From: Akkermansiaceae bacterium UBA956
GTDB lineage: Bacteria > Verrucomicrobiota > Verrucomicrobiia > Verrucomicrobiales > Akkermansiaceae
Assembly: GCA_002293145.1 (NCBI GenBank)
Contig: DBCO01000014.1
Location: 67,475 to 99,650, forward strand
Reading direction: 5' to 3'
DNA length: 32,176 bases
The position numbers were made by a program, and so were the translations under genes. Numbering within the stretch: position 1 is the stretch's first letter; every line of letters begins with the position of its first letter. Shown in pieces: positions 17,905-27,438 of the stretch. The notes under the pieces are model-generated. The model ran no database searches, had not been told where the DNA came from, and worked only from the letters and a program-made list of their open reading frames with translations.

Positions 17905-19557
17905 TTACTTTTCCTCAAGTAATCCCAGTGCTTTTTTCACCTGCAAACGATCTTTGTTTTTTTCTTTATCTTCGAGTTTTTTCCATGAAACTAGTGAAGG
18001 ATGAAGGCGACGCATACGGTTTTGTATTGCGATGTCTGCGTATCGCCAACCATCCATGGCTTTTTCCCCCATCCAGCGTTGATGCTCGGATATCGAGAGA
18101 TGCTCCAGTAGCGATTCTGTCTCTGATTGCGAGAATCGTTTCCACATTGCCTGTTTGATTGTGCGGTGGAGGACTGCCAAGCGATTTGACTCTTTGAGGT
18201 TTTCGGGTAGGTCCAACCATTCGGTAGAGTGTGCCTTTTGATCGGGCGGAAGATCTGATAAGTAGGCTTCATGATTGGCACGCGCCGCGAGTTCTAGTGT
18301 GTCGTCACCAAATTCTGGTGACTTCAGGCCAAGTTCAAAAAGAGAGGACACGCGCAGTCGATCGTCTTCCTGCAGCCTTGCTTTCATTGGTTCCGTCACT
18401 ATTGCTTCTGCTCGTTCAACTGTGAAAATTGGGGAGTCGATGACACGTGAAGCGAGGTGAATCGTTGCTGATTCTGTTCGCTGTTTGACGATGGCGAAAT
18501 CAAAGTGTCTTTCGGACAAATCGCTAGCGATCGGAGCCAGGGACGAGTGAGATACGAAAAAATTAATTTTTGCCACCAGGCATACAGCCGGGTATGATTC
18601 CATGAATTCAGCGCCTTCCTGTGGATTTTCAATGGCAACCCAGTATTCGGGTAGTGTTTCTCCAGACACTTGGATAATGGATATGGCCGCACGGAGAAAC
18701 TCCTTTGCGAAAGTGGGATCAGCTACGACCAGAATGCTGGGCGTATGCTGCAATGCATCGGCATGATTTGCCAACTCAAGTGCCATCCGATGCACCATCT
18801 GGCGCAATGCAACGGATTCAAAGTTGACAATCTTTGTCGTAATGCCTGAGACCTTATCATTGACCAGTTTCCATCGTTGGTTAAAGAGGTCTCGGATTTG
18901 GCGACACTCCATGCAAACGAGCATTTCGCGCGCGGCGGGCGATTTTTGACTGGTCGAAATCATGGACGTGATAAGTTCCGCGGAGGTGATGCATGCATCA
19001 TCACCGGCATGAACCGCTAAGACAATTCTCGCTGCACGTTCGATCCCCACGATTTTCAGAGATTTTTTGTCATCTGTCATTCCACTAATGATAAAAACCC
19101 CGGCTTTTTCCAGTTCATACCTTCGAGGATGTTGTTCATCTTCAGCCAATACTGCTACTTTCTTGCCAGCATTCGCTTGCTGCAGGGCCAAATCGGCATT
19201 TTGACCACCGAGGCCAACGAACACCTGGTGATCATGGACCTTGCGAAATCGCCACGATCGAATTTGTCGATGAAACACCACAAAAAATGAGCGGAGCAGA
19301 GCGATACCCAGAACCGCTTTGATGCCCCATTTTCCTACCAGGAGCATCCAATTCTCTTCGAACCTGTGATCGACAACTACAACGTCATGCCCCGTTACCA
19401 TCTCTGCCACATTCTCCAAGACTCGATCAATCTCGGCATGACCTGTAGCCTCTTCAAGAGTGCGCCACCAACCTACGGTGCCGAGCAGAAGAAAAATCAA
19501 AAACAAAAGTCCTAAGATTGGCCAGATTTTGCGTGGCAATTCGGAAGGCAAATTCAT
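17905..19557 (-). CDS. Membrane TrkA_N-RyR domain protein (550 aa)
   Basis: Two N-terminal membrane helices (about 11-31 and 71-95) flank a roughly 40-residue extracytoplasmic loop. A TrkA_N-like Rossmann domain starts at about 111 (QVFVGLGGQNADLA, later VAVLAEDE and ARIVLAVHAGDDA). It is followed by a less conserved middle and a C-terminal RyR domain at about 483-546 (EHQRWMGEKAMDGWRY, HPSLVSWKKLEDKEKNKDR). RyR domains are named after ryanodine receptors and also occur in bacteria. The layout, two TMs then a nucleotide-binding RCK-like domain, resembles ligand-gated ion channels, but no K+ selectivity-filter motif is visible. A role as membrane effector gated by a nucleotide ligand is inference. 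A paralogue lies at 29132-30814. It follows the DUF4062-TPR gene after 214 bp. Confidence 0.85.
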   Translation of the reverse strand: MNLPSELPRKIWPILGLLFLIFLLLGTVGWWRTLEEATGHAEIDRVLENVAEMVTGHDVVVVDHRFEENWMLLVGKWGIKAVLGIALLRSFFVVFHRQIRSWRFRKVHDHQVFVGLGGQNADLALQQANAGKKVAVLAEDEQHPRRYELEKAGVFIISGMTDDKKSLKIVGIERAARIVLAVHAGDDACITSAELITSMISTSQKSPAAREMLVCMECRQIRDLFNQRWKLVNDKVSGITTKIVNFESVALRQMVHRMALELANHADALQHTPSILVVADPTFAKEFLRAAISIIQVSGETLPEYWVAIENPQEGAEFMESYPAVCLVAKINFFVSHSSLAPIASDLSERHFDFAIVKQRTESATIHLASRVIDSPIFTVERAEAIVTEPMKARLQEDDRLRVSSLFELGLKSPEFGDDTLELAARANHEAYLSDLPPDQKAHSTEWLDLPENLKESNRLAVLHRTIKQAMWKRFSQSETESLLEHLSISEHQRWMGEKAMDGWRYADIAIQNRMRRLHPSLVSWKKLEDKEKNKDRLQVKKALGLLEEK

Positions 19558-19560
19558 GAA

Positions 19561-19771
19561 TCTCTATATGCCTGTAGTAGCTCGAAAGTAAATCCAAAAA
19601 CGAGGGATTTTGCCGGTTGCCCTATTTTGCCGGATGCAACGCATTGCATCTCGTAGCATTTTTTTGGCGCAATCGTTTCGATTGCGCCGCCATAACATAC
19701 CACCATCAACTGGATGCGTTATTAAATCACGACTCAGCTCGGAATTGAGGTGTATGTCATCGCTACTTGGA
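19561..19771. repeat. Intergenic segment with several hairpins and a direct repeat
   Basis: Between the DUF4062-TPR and TrkA_N-RyR genes. A 10-bp perfect stem with 3-nt loop occupies 19666-19688 (GGCGCAATCG / CGATTGCGCC). A 7-bp stem lies at 19633-19650 (GATGCAA / TTGCATC). A direct repeat, ATTTTGCCGG, occurs at 19607 and 19624. A 21-nt palindrome (GATCAGAAAA-A-TTTTCTGATC) at 19770-19790 overlaps the upstream stop codon. The T-run beside the main hairpin lies on the wrong side for a standard terminator in the direction of the genes. It could be an RNA processing or regulatory element, or a remnant of a small repeat element. Confidence 0.5.
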
Positions 19772-22666
19772 TCAGAAAAATTTTCTGATCAAGAATGATC
19801 CGCTTATATAAGCCAGAATGAGAATGATGACGAACAAGCCTATCAATACACCGATGGTGATACGCTTGATTTTAGTGTAACCAGCAAGTCCCTTTATGGC
19901 GCTTTTTGTTACAGCATGCTGCGGTCCAAGTTGATCAAGGGCAAGCCGTTTCGTTTCTTCAAATAATGATTTCGCTTCTTTCCAGCGAAATTCTCTCACA
20001 TAGCTAATGGCGAGGCCAAGCATCGAATTCAGAGTTTCGGGATGTTTGTTGCCCAGTTTCTCCCGCCTCAAGCGCAACACTTCCTCTCTTAGTTTGAGTG
20101 CCTCCTTCATACGGCCACTTTCCGCATAAGAATGGGCAAGGTTGTGCATCGCACGCAGTGTGTCGGGATGCTCGGTGCCCAACTTCTCACGCATCAAGCG
20201 CAACACTTCCTCTAGCAACTCCAGCGACTCCTCTGGTCGACCGGCAGCCGAGTATGAAACAGCAAGGTTGAGCATCGCTAACAGCGTATTGGGATGTTCG
20301 GCCCCCAACCCCTCTCGTCTCAAGCGCAAGACTTCTTCTCTCAACTCCAGTGCCTCCTCCTGTCGACCGACATCATGGTATGAAACAGCAAGGTTGTGCA
20401 TAGCATCCGAGGTATTGGGATGTTCGGCGCCCAACTCCTCCCGCCTCAAGCGTAATACTTCTTCTCTCAGTTTCAGTGCCTCCTCCATTCGGCCACTGTG
20501 CGAATAAGAATTGGCAAGGCTGTGCATTGCATCCAAAGTTTCGAGGTGCTGACTACCCAGCTTCTCCCTTCTCAAGCATAGCACTTCTTCTCTTAAACCG
20601 TGTGTAAAAGCGTTATAGCATCCAATATTCTGAAGAAATTCAGCTAATTCGTTAGCGACCGTTGCGAGTCGTTCCCCTTGTAAATCCCACTGGGACCATG
20701 CTGCTTCATAGGCTTCACTGATATTCATGCTACTGAGATAGTCATAGTGAGACGGAAAATTTCTAATAGATTGCTGGAGCGCCAAAAACACATCCAGATT
20801 TGTCAGGCATGCCTTAAATTCTTCCTCGTCTCCTGCTAGCGTCCATTGCCAAATAAGATTTTCCGCTAGATTTCGGTCCACGGGGAGTTTGGAAAAATAC
20901 ACAGCCAATTGCCGGTGCAAAGATTTTCTCCGATCACTGGTGATATCATAGCGGTCAGCAACTGCTTTGCGCAAGTAGTCATGGCGGAAATTGATTTCTC
21001 CACTGTTTTCATGGAGTGAGTCATCCAATGCGTTCTGGATCGCGGCCCAAGCCGCAGGCGAAAGTTGCGCCACCTCTAACAGGTCTTCACGCCGCAAGCC
21101 TATATTGCTCGCCCAGATCGCTTCCATGGATGCCTGTATGATTTCTTTTCCTAGGTCCTCTTCAATCCTCGCCAATCGATGTTCAAATACATCGTCTAAC
21201 GTGGGGGCTTCGTCTTTGCCCTTGCTCGGCGGTGGAGAAAGCAACGTATCCAAGCGTTGATCCAACAACTCATGCACACCGAATACCCGAAGTTCCTCCA
21301 ACACTGTGAGCAGGAAGAGAGGGTTGCAGCTGAGGGGATGGCTTTGCAGCTTTCGAATTTGTGATGATGTGAGTGATTTACGGTAGCGGTCTAAATATTC
21401 GATGATGAATCGCTCTTGATCGCTGGGACTGAAGGGAGTCACTTCTACCTCACGCCATTTCATACGCTCTTTTGCCTCAATCAATTGTGGAGAATATTTA
21501 ACATCATGTATCGACATCCAATACGAACAGGATGCCACTAACTTCACCTTGTTTGGCCAAAACGACGGCAGCCAATATAATCCATAATCATCTGATTGAA
21601 TCCCATCTAACCCATCCAGCACCAGCAACAGTTCACGCCCTTCCCGCTCTGCCCATGCACTGCCCAGCATCAGCCATTGCGGCAATTCCTCCAATTGCTT
21701 CTCCGGATCACTCTCCGGCTTGAATTCATCTCCGGTCAGGCAGGCGATTTCCTTTATGAGTCGAACCACGATCCGCACCGGGTCCGCCGCATCTCTTCCG
21801 GCTCCTAGATGATGCAGGATTACGGCAGTTTCAGGGTTTAGCTTGCTCCAGCGAGGAACCCAGTTGGCGAGCAAGGAGCTCTTACCACTGCCGGACTTGC
21901 CGGTAATCAGCACAGGGAGAAAATTCTGTGCGCTCATCGCCTCATCCAATAACTTGAAATATTCTTCGCCACCGAGGCAGAGGCGTTGCAGGGGCGCACC
22001 GTAAGCTTCGTGCTTTAACCTCTCGCGTGTAAGCGTATCCGGCACAGAATCCTCCGGAAAAGTCTCATCGATCCATTGCCAAAGATCTTCCCGTACACGC
22101 TCCACCAATGCATTTGGGTCGGGGTAGTTTTCCACCACGGGAAAGCCGCTTTTTCGGATCCGGTCTTTCAGCGCGGAGACTCTTGCTTTTTCGTCATCGC
22201 TCTCGCTCGCATATGCCTCGCCCTTTCCTTCCGACCAAGCTGGATCGCGGAAATAAAACAAGGCCCGCCCAGCCATCTGGGGATTGTTGAGCACGCCGTG
22301 AAGGATTTCCAACTCCGTGACACTTGTGCCTCCCCGGTGCTCCTCCAGCCACGATTGCTCTAATAGGAGTGAGAGGTCATACTCTGATTGATCAGGAATC
22401 CAGCCATAGCGTTCCCCAAGAAAGCTGATGAAATAAGGCCGCGACCGGTCGATCTCCGCGAGACAGATGGGTAGCACCTTGCCCTGCTGGGCTTCTTCCT
22501 CGGTAATGCCCCAGCGCAGGTCCACGTCCACTAACTCAACTTGCCGCTCCCGGCACTTTCGACGCAGTTCGGGAAAAACCTTCCTGACCAAAAGATCCCT
22601 CTCTTCGGCGAAATCGCGGAAAGTGGATGAAAGGAATACGCGTACAGTTCGGGATGGAGTGGACAT
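19772..22666 (-). CDS. DUF4062-NTPase-TPR protein with C-terminal membrane anchor (964 aa)
   Basis: DUF4062 domain at 1 to about 130 (VRVFLSSTFRDF, DLRWGITEEE, FLGERYGWIPD, SVTELEILHGVLNNP). P-loop NTPase follows, with Walker A GKSGSGKS at 256-263 and Walker B-like ELLLVLDGLDGI at about 345-356. A winged-helix-like segment contains NFRHDYLRKAVADRY. From about 691 there are five kinesin-light-chain-type TPRs of 42 residues (EALELREEVLRLRREGLG). A single membrane helix near 938-958 (IGVLIGLFVIILILAYI) ends in a short basic tail, so the sensor is probably tethered to the membrane. The architecture recalls nephrocystin-3. It begins 7 bp after the SAM-TIR-WD40 gene, so the two are almost certainly co-expressed. 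It is paralogous to 2048-4405 in its N-terminal half. Confidence 0.9.
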   Translation of the reverse strand: MSTPSRTVRVFLSSTFRDFAEERDLLVRKVFPELRRKCRERQVELVDVDLRWGITEEEAQQGKVLPICLAEIDRSRPYFISFLGERYGWIPDQSEYDLSLLLEQSWLEEHRGGTSVTELEILHGVLNNPQMAGRALFYFRDPAWSEGKGEAYASESDDEKARVSALKDRIRKSGFPVVENYPDPNALVERVREDLWQWIDETFPEDSVPDTLTRERLKHEAYGAPLQRLCLGGEEYFKLLDEAMSAQNFLPVLITGKSGSGKSSLLANWVPRWSKLNPETAVILHHLGAGRDAADPVRIVVRLIKEIACLTGDEFKPESDPEKQLEELPQWLMLGSAWAEREGRELLLVLDGLDGIQSDDYGLYWLPSFWPNKVKLVASCSYWMSIHDVKYSPQLIEAKERMKWREVEVTPFSPSDQERFIIEYLDRYRKSLTSSQIRKLQSHPLSCNPLFLLTVLEELRVFGVHELLDQRLDTLLSPPPSKGKDEAPTLDDVFEHRLARIEEDLGKEIIQASMEAIWASNIGLRREDLLEVAQLSPAAWAAIQNALDDSLHENSGEINFRHDYLRKAVADRYDITSDRRKSLHRQLAVYFSKLPVDRNLAENLIWQWTLAGDEEEFKACLTNLDVFLALQQSIRNFPSHYDYLSSMNISEAYEAAWSQWDLQGERLATVANELAEFLQNIGCYNAFTHGLREEVLCLRREKLGSQHLETLDAMHSLANSYSHSGRMEEALKLREEVLRLRREELGAEHPNTSDAMHNLAVSYHDVGRQEEALELREEVLRLRREGLGAEHPNTLLAMLNLAVSYSAAGRPEESLELLEEVLRLMREKLGTEHPDTLRAMHNLAHSYAESGRMKEALKLREEVLRLRREKLGNKHPETLNSMLGLAISYVREFRWKEAKSLFEETKRLALDQLGPQHAVTKSAIKGLAGYTKIKRITIGVLIGLFVIILILAYISGSFLIRKFF
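19960..20600 (-). repeat. 126-bp tandem repeats encoding TPRs
   Basis: Five units of 126 bp encode the 42-residue TPRs of the DUF4062-TPR protein. Several neighbouring units are close at the nucleotide level (plus-strand motif CGCAACACTTCCTCT or close variants recurs at unit spacing). This indicates recent internal duplication or gene conversion. Confidence 0.85.
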
Positions 22667-22673
22667 AAAGTCG

Positions 22674-25600
22674 TTAGATTGTTAGTGACTTAACGTCTAC
22701 CAAAAATGGATTCATACGCAGCAGAGTATTGCAGTTGGGACAGTCGATGAGGAGAGTTGGGTCAGTGTAGGCGCGATCACCGCGGTTGTGACCGAGGAGA
22801 TGCCAGTGCTCGATGCGCTCCGTCAGATTGTCTGGGATCGTGATGATCTGACCACAACAGACGGGACGAGCAGTGACAGGGCCGGGAGGAAGATCTTCGG
22901 AAATGAGATCCCTCTGTGCCGTTGTGATCAGGGGGCCTAGGGAAAGGTTGTGGATTTGATAGAATTCGACGCGACCGTCGGAGAAGCCGACAGCAAGGCG
23001 GCGACGATTCCAGTTGATTGTGAAAGTTGTTGCACCACGAAGAAAAAAAACGGCGATGGGAACTCCTGAATCGAGATCCCACAGTCGGAGGGTGTTATCA
23101 CTACTGCTCGAGACAGCGTGGCGGCCATCGGCGCTTAAGACAAGCGAGTTGACAGAGTTCGTATGCCCCTCGAGGACCTTGATGCAGTCGCCGGATTCAA
23201 GATCCCACACCCGCAGTGTTTTATCCCTACTCCCCGAGACCGCGAGGCGACCATCGGCACTCAGGGAGAGAGAGCTGATGCCACCAGCATGCCCCTCGAG
23301 GACTTTGAGGCAATCCCCCGATTCAAGCCTCCAAACCCGCAGGGTTTTGTCCATACTCCCACCACCTGAGACAGCGAGGCGGCCATCGGCATTGAGAGCG
23401 AGGCAGGAAGCGCTGACACCATGCCCCTCGAGAATCTTGAGACACTCACCGGATTCAAGATCCCAAATCCGCAGGGTTGTGTCCCTGCTTATTGAGACAG
23501 CGTGGCGGCCATCGGCGCTCAGCGCTATGCTTCTAACCGTGGCGGCATGCCCATTGAGGACCTTGATGCAGTCGCCGGATTCAAGATCCCACAAGCGCAG
23601 GGTTGTGTCATTGCCACCCGAGATAGCGAAGCGGCCATCGGCACTAAGGGCAAGAGAGGTCATCCCGTCGATATGCCCCTCCAGGATCTTCAGGCACTCA
23701 CTGGATTCAAGATTCCAGAGGCGCAAGGAGTTGTCAAAACTACCCGAAGCTACGAGGCGGCCATCGGCGCTCAGGACTAGCGAGATGACAGAGTTAGTAT
23801 GCCCATCGGGGATTTTATGGCATTCGCTGGATTCAAGACCCCAAACGCGCAGGGTTTTGTCACTGCTCCCCGAGATGGCAATTCTGCCATCGGCACTCAG
23901 TGTGACGGAATTGACCCATTGGGTATGGCCCTCGAGGACTTTGAGGCACTCGCCAGATTCAAGATTCCACAAACGCAAGGTGCTGTCCCTGCTCCCCGAG
24001 ACAGCGAGTCTGCCGTTGTCGCTCAGAGCAACGGAGATAATCGAACGGTTATGGCCCTCAAGAGTCTTGAGGCACTTACCAGAATGGAGATCCCACAGAA
24101 GCAAGGTCGAGAATCGACTTCCTGAGATAGCGAGTCTGCCATCGGCACTCAGGGCCAGAGAATAGATATCGTCGGTATGTCCCTTCAGGACCTTAATGCA
24201 CTCACCGGATTCAAGATTCCACACGCGCAGGGTTCTATCACCACTCCCTGAGATGGCTAGGCGGCCATCGGCACTCAGAGCGATGGAGTTGATCGAACCA
24301 GTATGTCCTTCTAGAACCTTGAGGCAATCGCTGGATTCAAGATCCCACACGCGCAGTGTTGCGTCCAAGCTTGCTGAGACAATGCATCTACCATCAGCAC
24401 TCAGGGCGAGTGAGGTGACAGATCTAAAGTGTCCCTCAAGGACCTTGAGGCACTTACCGGAAGATAGATTCCACACCCGCAGAGTTTTATCCCTACTCCC
24501 TGAGACAGCGAGTCGTCCATCCGCACTCAGAGCAAGGCATGTAACAGAATCACTATGCCCCTCGAGAACCTTGAGGCAATCGCTGGATTCAAGGTTCCAC
24601 ACGCGCAGTGTGTTGTCACTACTCCCCGAGACAGCGATCCGGCCATCCGCACTCAGGGCAACAGATTCGATCGAGTCAGTATGCCCCTCGAGGACGGCGC
24701 GACATGGATGCAGCGGGTTGTAGATCGCTTCACTTGGAAATTGCCTGATCAGTTTGAGGTCCTGCAAAGGAGCCAGAAGACGAAATCCTGCCTCATGCAC
24801 CGGTCCTGCGGGGGCTTTGTTTTGGGCGAGATTGGCCACGAAGCCTTTGTTTTGCGAATGCGTTTCGAGCGCTGCACTGTTCGTCGCGATGAAGTGTCGA
24901 AAAGCTTTGACCAAGTCGTAGCGGTTGGGCGTTTCGGTGATGCGTCGGATTTCAGCAGCGTTTTCCTCCGCCGACCAAATGCGCACGGATTCGATGGGAC
25001 GAGGTAGGGGCGGCTTGGTTTTCTTCGAGCCCTCCCGAATGCGCGCCCATGCGGCGGCATATTCACCCATCTCCCTGGCATAGCGATCCAACTCCGCTTG
25101 GCGCGCGGATTCCCTCTGGCGTTCTGTTTCCCCCTCGGGGAGCAAATTCATTGCCTCGGCATAGTCCCCGAGCATAGCGGAAAGCTCCTGTGCGATGGCG
25201 CGCGCGCCGATGAATTCCAAATCAGAGAGCGCAACCGTAGCACTATCCCAGTCTCCGGACTCCAGAAAATGTTCGACCGCGTGTCGGCGGACATACCAGC
25301 ATGGTGCCGCTTTGTTCGTGGCAAGCGCCGTGCGAGCGAAGTCGGCGAGGCGCGCGCGCCCTTTGGTCCGGCTGACGGCAAACGCATTGACTTCGGGTTT
25401 GGCAACCAGCCAGTCGATGATGGATTTATGGTAGAATGCGATGGTTTCCTCCCCATTGGGGCGATTGCGAGGGGTGAGCAGTTGGGCGAGTTGGCGCAGG
25501 AGTCGAGGCAGGTCCTCGTCCGGATCCAGACCACTGGCTGCGGCAAGCTCGGCGCGGGAGAGAGGCTCGATGGCGGAGGCAAGCACTTGCAAAAGAGGAC

Positions 25601-27266
25601 TGGCCTTGGCGTAGATGGCCTCAGTGGTCGGGCTGCCCTCGCGGCCGAAAATCCGCCGGAAGAACTCGAGGTAGAGTCCGTCCAAACCGCGTGGCAGGGA
25701 TTCGAGATCGTCAAAGGCATAGAAGTCGCGTGCGATGCCATCCAGCGCGTTGACAGCGTAGAGGAAGTTTCCCGCACTCTTACGCGAGATTTGTTCCACG
25801 GCAACATCGGCAGTGGTGCGGGATGCGATGAGTCGCTCGGCTAACGCAGGGTCCTCGAGCCGCAGTCGTACGTAGACACCCAAATCTTCCAAATTTCGCG
25901 GATCAGAAGCGGTGATACTCTTGGCCCGTAGACCGCTGAGGCGCTGGATCACGGCAGGTTCGTTGCGGGTGGTGGCCACGACCCGCAGCCAGGCAGGTAG
26001 GCGCTCGAGTCGACTGGCGAGGATGTCGATGATGTTGGTGTTTCCGGCATGGCCAAGCGCTTCGTCGAGCGCATCGACAAGGAGGTAGCGCACCCCTTCC
26101 TCGGGTGCGGGGAGCTTATGCAGGGGTTGGATAACGCCCTCCAGAAAAGCACCACCGGGATCCACTTCACAGCGTTTGTCCGTCAGAGCTTCCTTGACCG
26201 TAGGGATCTCGAGTTGTTCGGCATAGCTGGGCAGACGACTGGCGAGCATCGCCGCGAGACTCTGCACGAACCTCGCCGGGCGGAGGGTTTCAAGCTCATT
26301 GCTCTGACAGCAATGGTAGCCAATGACCTGCCCGCCGGGATTGGCATGAACAAGCTGGGCCACGATGCTTGACTTCCCCGCACCGGGATCACCCGTGATC
26401 AGCAGGGCGCGCTCTTCCGCTTCAAATCGCCAAAGGTCTATCTCTTCAAATAACCACTCACGACCCACAAATGCGCGCCGTTTGCGTGCCATATAGTCCG
26501 AGAAATCCAAAGGTCGCAACCGATCCTCCCACGCCCGATAGCTCACCTTTCCGGCCAGTGCATCGCGAATACCCGCCACCAACCGTTCAACGCCACGGCG
26601 GTAATCCTCTTCGGAATCGCGCCATCCCATGAGGTGCACGTAGTCGAGTCGGTAAATGATGAACGGAGGCTCGCACGGGGCGACCATGGCAGGCACCACC
26701 GGAGTCGGCGGACTGCTGGTGCGGGCGAAGGTGATCTCATCTAGGCACACGCTGTCCATGGCATCGGTATCACCAGCGCGCCGCACGGCGTGCGGGCTCA
26801 GCAGACTGACCACGACTTGCGATTCGCGCAAACCTTCTTCGATTTCCTCCAACCAAAGAGAACCAGAACCGATCTTTTTGACATCCATCCAAACTTCGAA
26901 GCCGGCCGCCTCCAGATCCCGCTCCAAACGGCGAGCCACCTCGGTCGCGTCTTTGCGACCGTAACTGAGAAAGATTTTCGGTCTGGTCTGCGGGTTCTGA
27001 GGTGCATCAACCTCCGCTTGGTTGGGGGTAACGTGAGAAATGATTTCGGTTGCTGTCGTGGCGGCAAGCGGAGCGGAAGCAAAAGCTTCGGCAATGGCGG
27101 AAAAGATCGCCTTTCGGTGGCCGAGTTTTTCGACTCCCATTTCCTTCAAGTCATCGAGACTCAAAGAAGGGAGTTGGGTGATGGAAATTTCGTGTTCTTC
27201 AAAGAGCGATAAATATCCCGCATGTCCGCATGCTTCGAGGATTTGGGCAAGAGTGTTTGAATTCAT
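22674..27266 (-). CDS. SAM-TIR-NTPase-WD40 signalling protein (1530 aa)
   Basis: Domains in order: a SAM domain (about 1-62, LSLDDLKEMGVEKLGHRK); a TIR domain (about 95-215, PKIFLSYGRKDATEVARRL, EVWMDVKKIGSGS, CLDEITF with E177 as the candidate catalytic acid); a NACHT/AAA-like P-loop NTPase (Walker A GDPGAGKS at 292-299, Walker B LLVDALDEA); a helical linker; and fourteen WD40 repeats (about 855-1440), enough for two seven-bladed propellers. The C-terminus has Cys pairs (VCCGQ and DCPNCNTLL) that look like a zinc ribbon. SAM domains oligomerise, STAND NTPases switch, and TIR domains cleave NAD+ or signal, so this is likely a self-contained sensor-effector. It is the first gene of its cassette, and the DUF4062-TPR gene follows after 7 bp. 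The specific trigger is unknown. Confidence 0.92.
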   Translation of the reverse strand: MNSNTLAQILEACGHAGYLSLFEEHEISITQLPSLSLDDLKEMGVEKLGHRKAIFSAIAEAFASAPLAATTATEIISHVTPNQAEVDAPQNPQTRPKIFLSYGRKDATEVARRLERDLEAAGFEVWMDVKKIGSGSLWLEEIEEGLRESQVVVSLLSPHAVRRAGDTDAMDSVCLDEITFARTSSPPTPVVPAMVAPCEPPFIIYRLDYVHLMGWRDSEEDYRRGVERLVAGIRDALAGKVSYRAWEDRLRPLDFSDYMARKRRAFVGREWLFEEIDLWRFEAEERALLITGDPGAGKSSIVAQLVHANPGGQVIGYHCCQSNELETLRPARFVQSLAAMLASRLPSYAEQLEIPTVKEALTDKRCEVDPGGAFLEGVIQPLHKLPAPEEGVRYLLVDALDEALGHAGNTNIIDILASRLERLPAWLRVVATTRNEPAVIQRLSGLRAKSITASDPRNLEDLGVYVRLRLEDPALAERLIASRTTADVAVEQISRKSAGNFLYAVNALDGIARDFYAFDDLESLPRGLDGLYLEFFRRIFGREGSPTTEAIYAKASPLLQVLASAIEPLSRAELAAASGLDPDEDLPRLLRQLAQLLTPRNRPNGEETIAFYHKSIIDWLVAKPEVNAFAVSRTKGRARLADFARTALATNKAAPCWYVRRHAVEHFLESGDWDSATVALSDLEFIGARAIAQELSAMLGDYAEAMNLLPEGETERQRESARQAELDRYAREMGEYAAAWARIREGSKKTKPPLPRPIESVRIWSAEENAAEIRRITETPNRYDLVKAFRHFIATNSAALETHSQNKGFVANLAQNKAPAGPVHEAGFRLLAPLQDLKLIRQFPSEAIYNPLHPCRAVLEGHTDSIESVALSADGRIAVSGSSDNTLRVWNLESSDCLKVLEGHSDSVTCLALSADGRLAVSGSRDKTLRVWNLSSGKCLKVLEGHFRSVTSLALSADGRCIVSASLDATLRVWDLESSDCLKVLEGHTGSINSIALSADGRLAISGSGDRTLRVWNLESGECIKVLKGHTDDIYSLALSADGRLAISGSRFSTLLLWDLHSGKCLKTLEGHNRSIISVALSDNGRLAVSGSRDSTLRLWNLESGECLKVLEGHTQWVNSVTLSADGRIAISGSSDKTLRVWGLESSECHKIPDGHTNSVISLVLSADGRLVASGSFDNSLRLWNLESSECLKILEGHIDGMTSLALSADGRFAISGGNDTTLRLWDLESGDCIKVLNGHAATVRSIALSADGRHAVSISRDTTLRIWDLESGECLKILEGHGVSASCLALNADGRLAVSGGGSMDKTLRVWRLESGDCLKVLEGHAGGISSLSLSADGRLAVSGSRDKTLRVWDLESGDCIKVLEGHTNSVNSLVLSADGRHAVSSSSDNTLRLWDLDSGVPIAVFFLRGATTFTINWNRRRLAVGFSDGRVEFYQIHNLSLGPLITTAQRDLISEDLPPGPVTARPVCCGQIITIPDNLTERIEHWHLLGHNRGDRAYTDPTLLIDCPNCNTLLRMNPFLVDVKSLTI
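22945..24704 (-). repeat. 126-bp tandem repeats encoding 14 WD40 blades
   Basis: Fourteen units of about 126 bp (42 residues) encode blades with the consensus VLEGHTxSVxSLALSADGR followed by AVSGSxDxTLRVWxLESGxC. Blades 1 to 13 are very similar and the last is degenerate (FTINWNRRRLAVGFSDGR). The variable positions cluster around the four residues after GH and around the SGS-x-D loop, that is, on the propeller faces. Confidence 0.9.
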
Positions 27267-27438
27267 GACTGGATGGGATGATACGCGAAAAGGTTTGGCC
27301 TGTGCCCATGTTACTCAAAGAACTAATTGATTCACTACATCTCTTTCACGAACCCTCATCAGATTCTTGATGAAAGTTCAAAAATCTATTTCAAAAAATG
27401 CCGATTTTGAAAAATCTAACATTTTTATTATTGGAAAT

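Noticed and set aside
19666..19688. Strong hairpin as a rho-independent terminator
   Set aside because: In the direction of the genes the stem is followed by an A-run, and the T-run is on the 5' side for the plus strand, so it is not a standard terminator in either direction.
23014..24723. Long plus-strand ORFs (up to 383 codons) with a repeated PSALRARE-type unit
   Set aside because: They are shadows of the WD40 tandem repeats, with the same 126-bp period and no recognisable domain.
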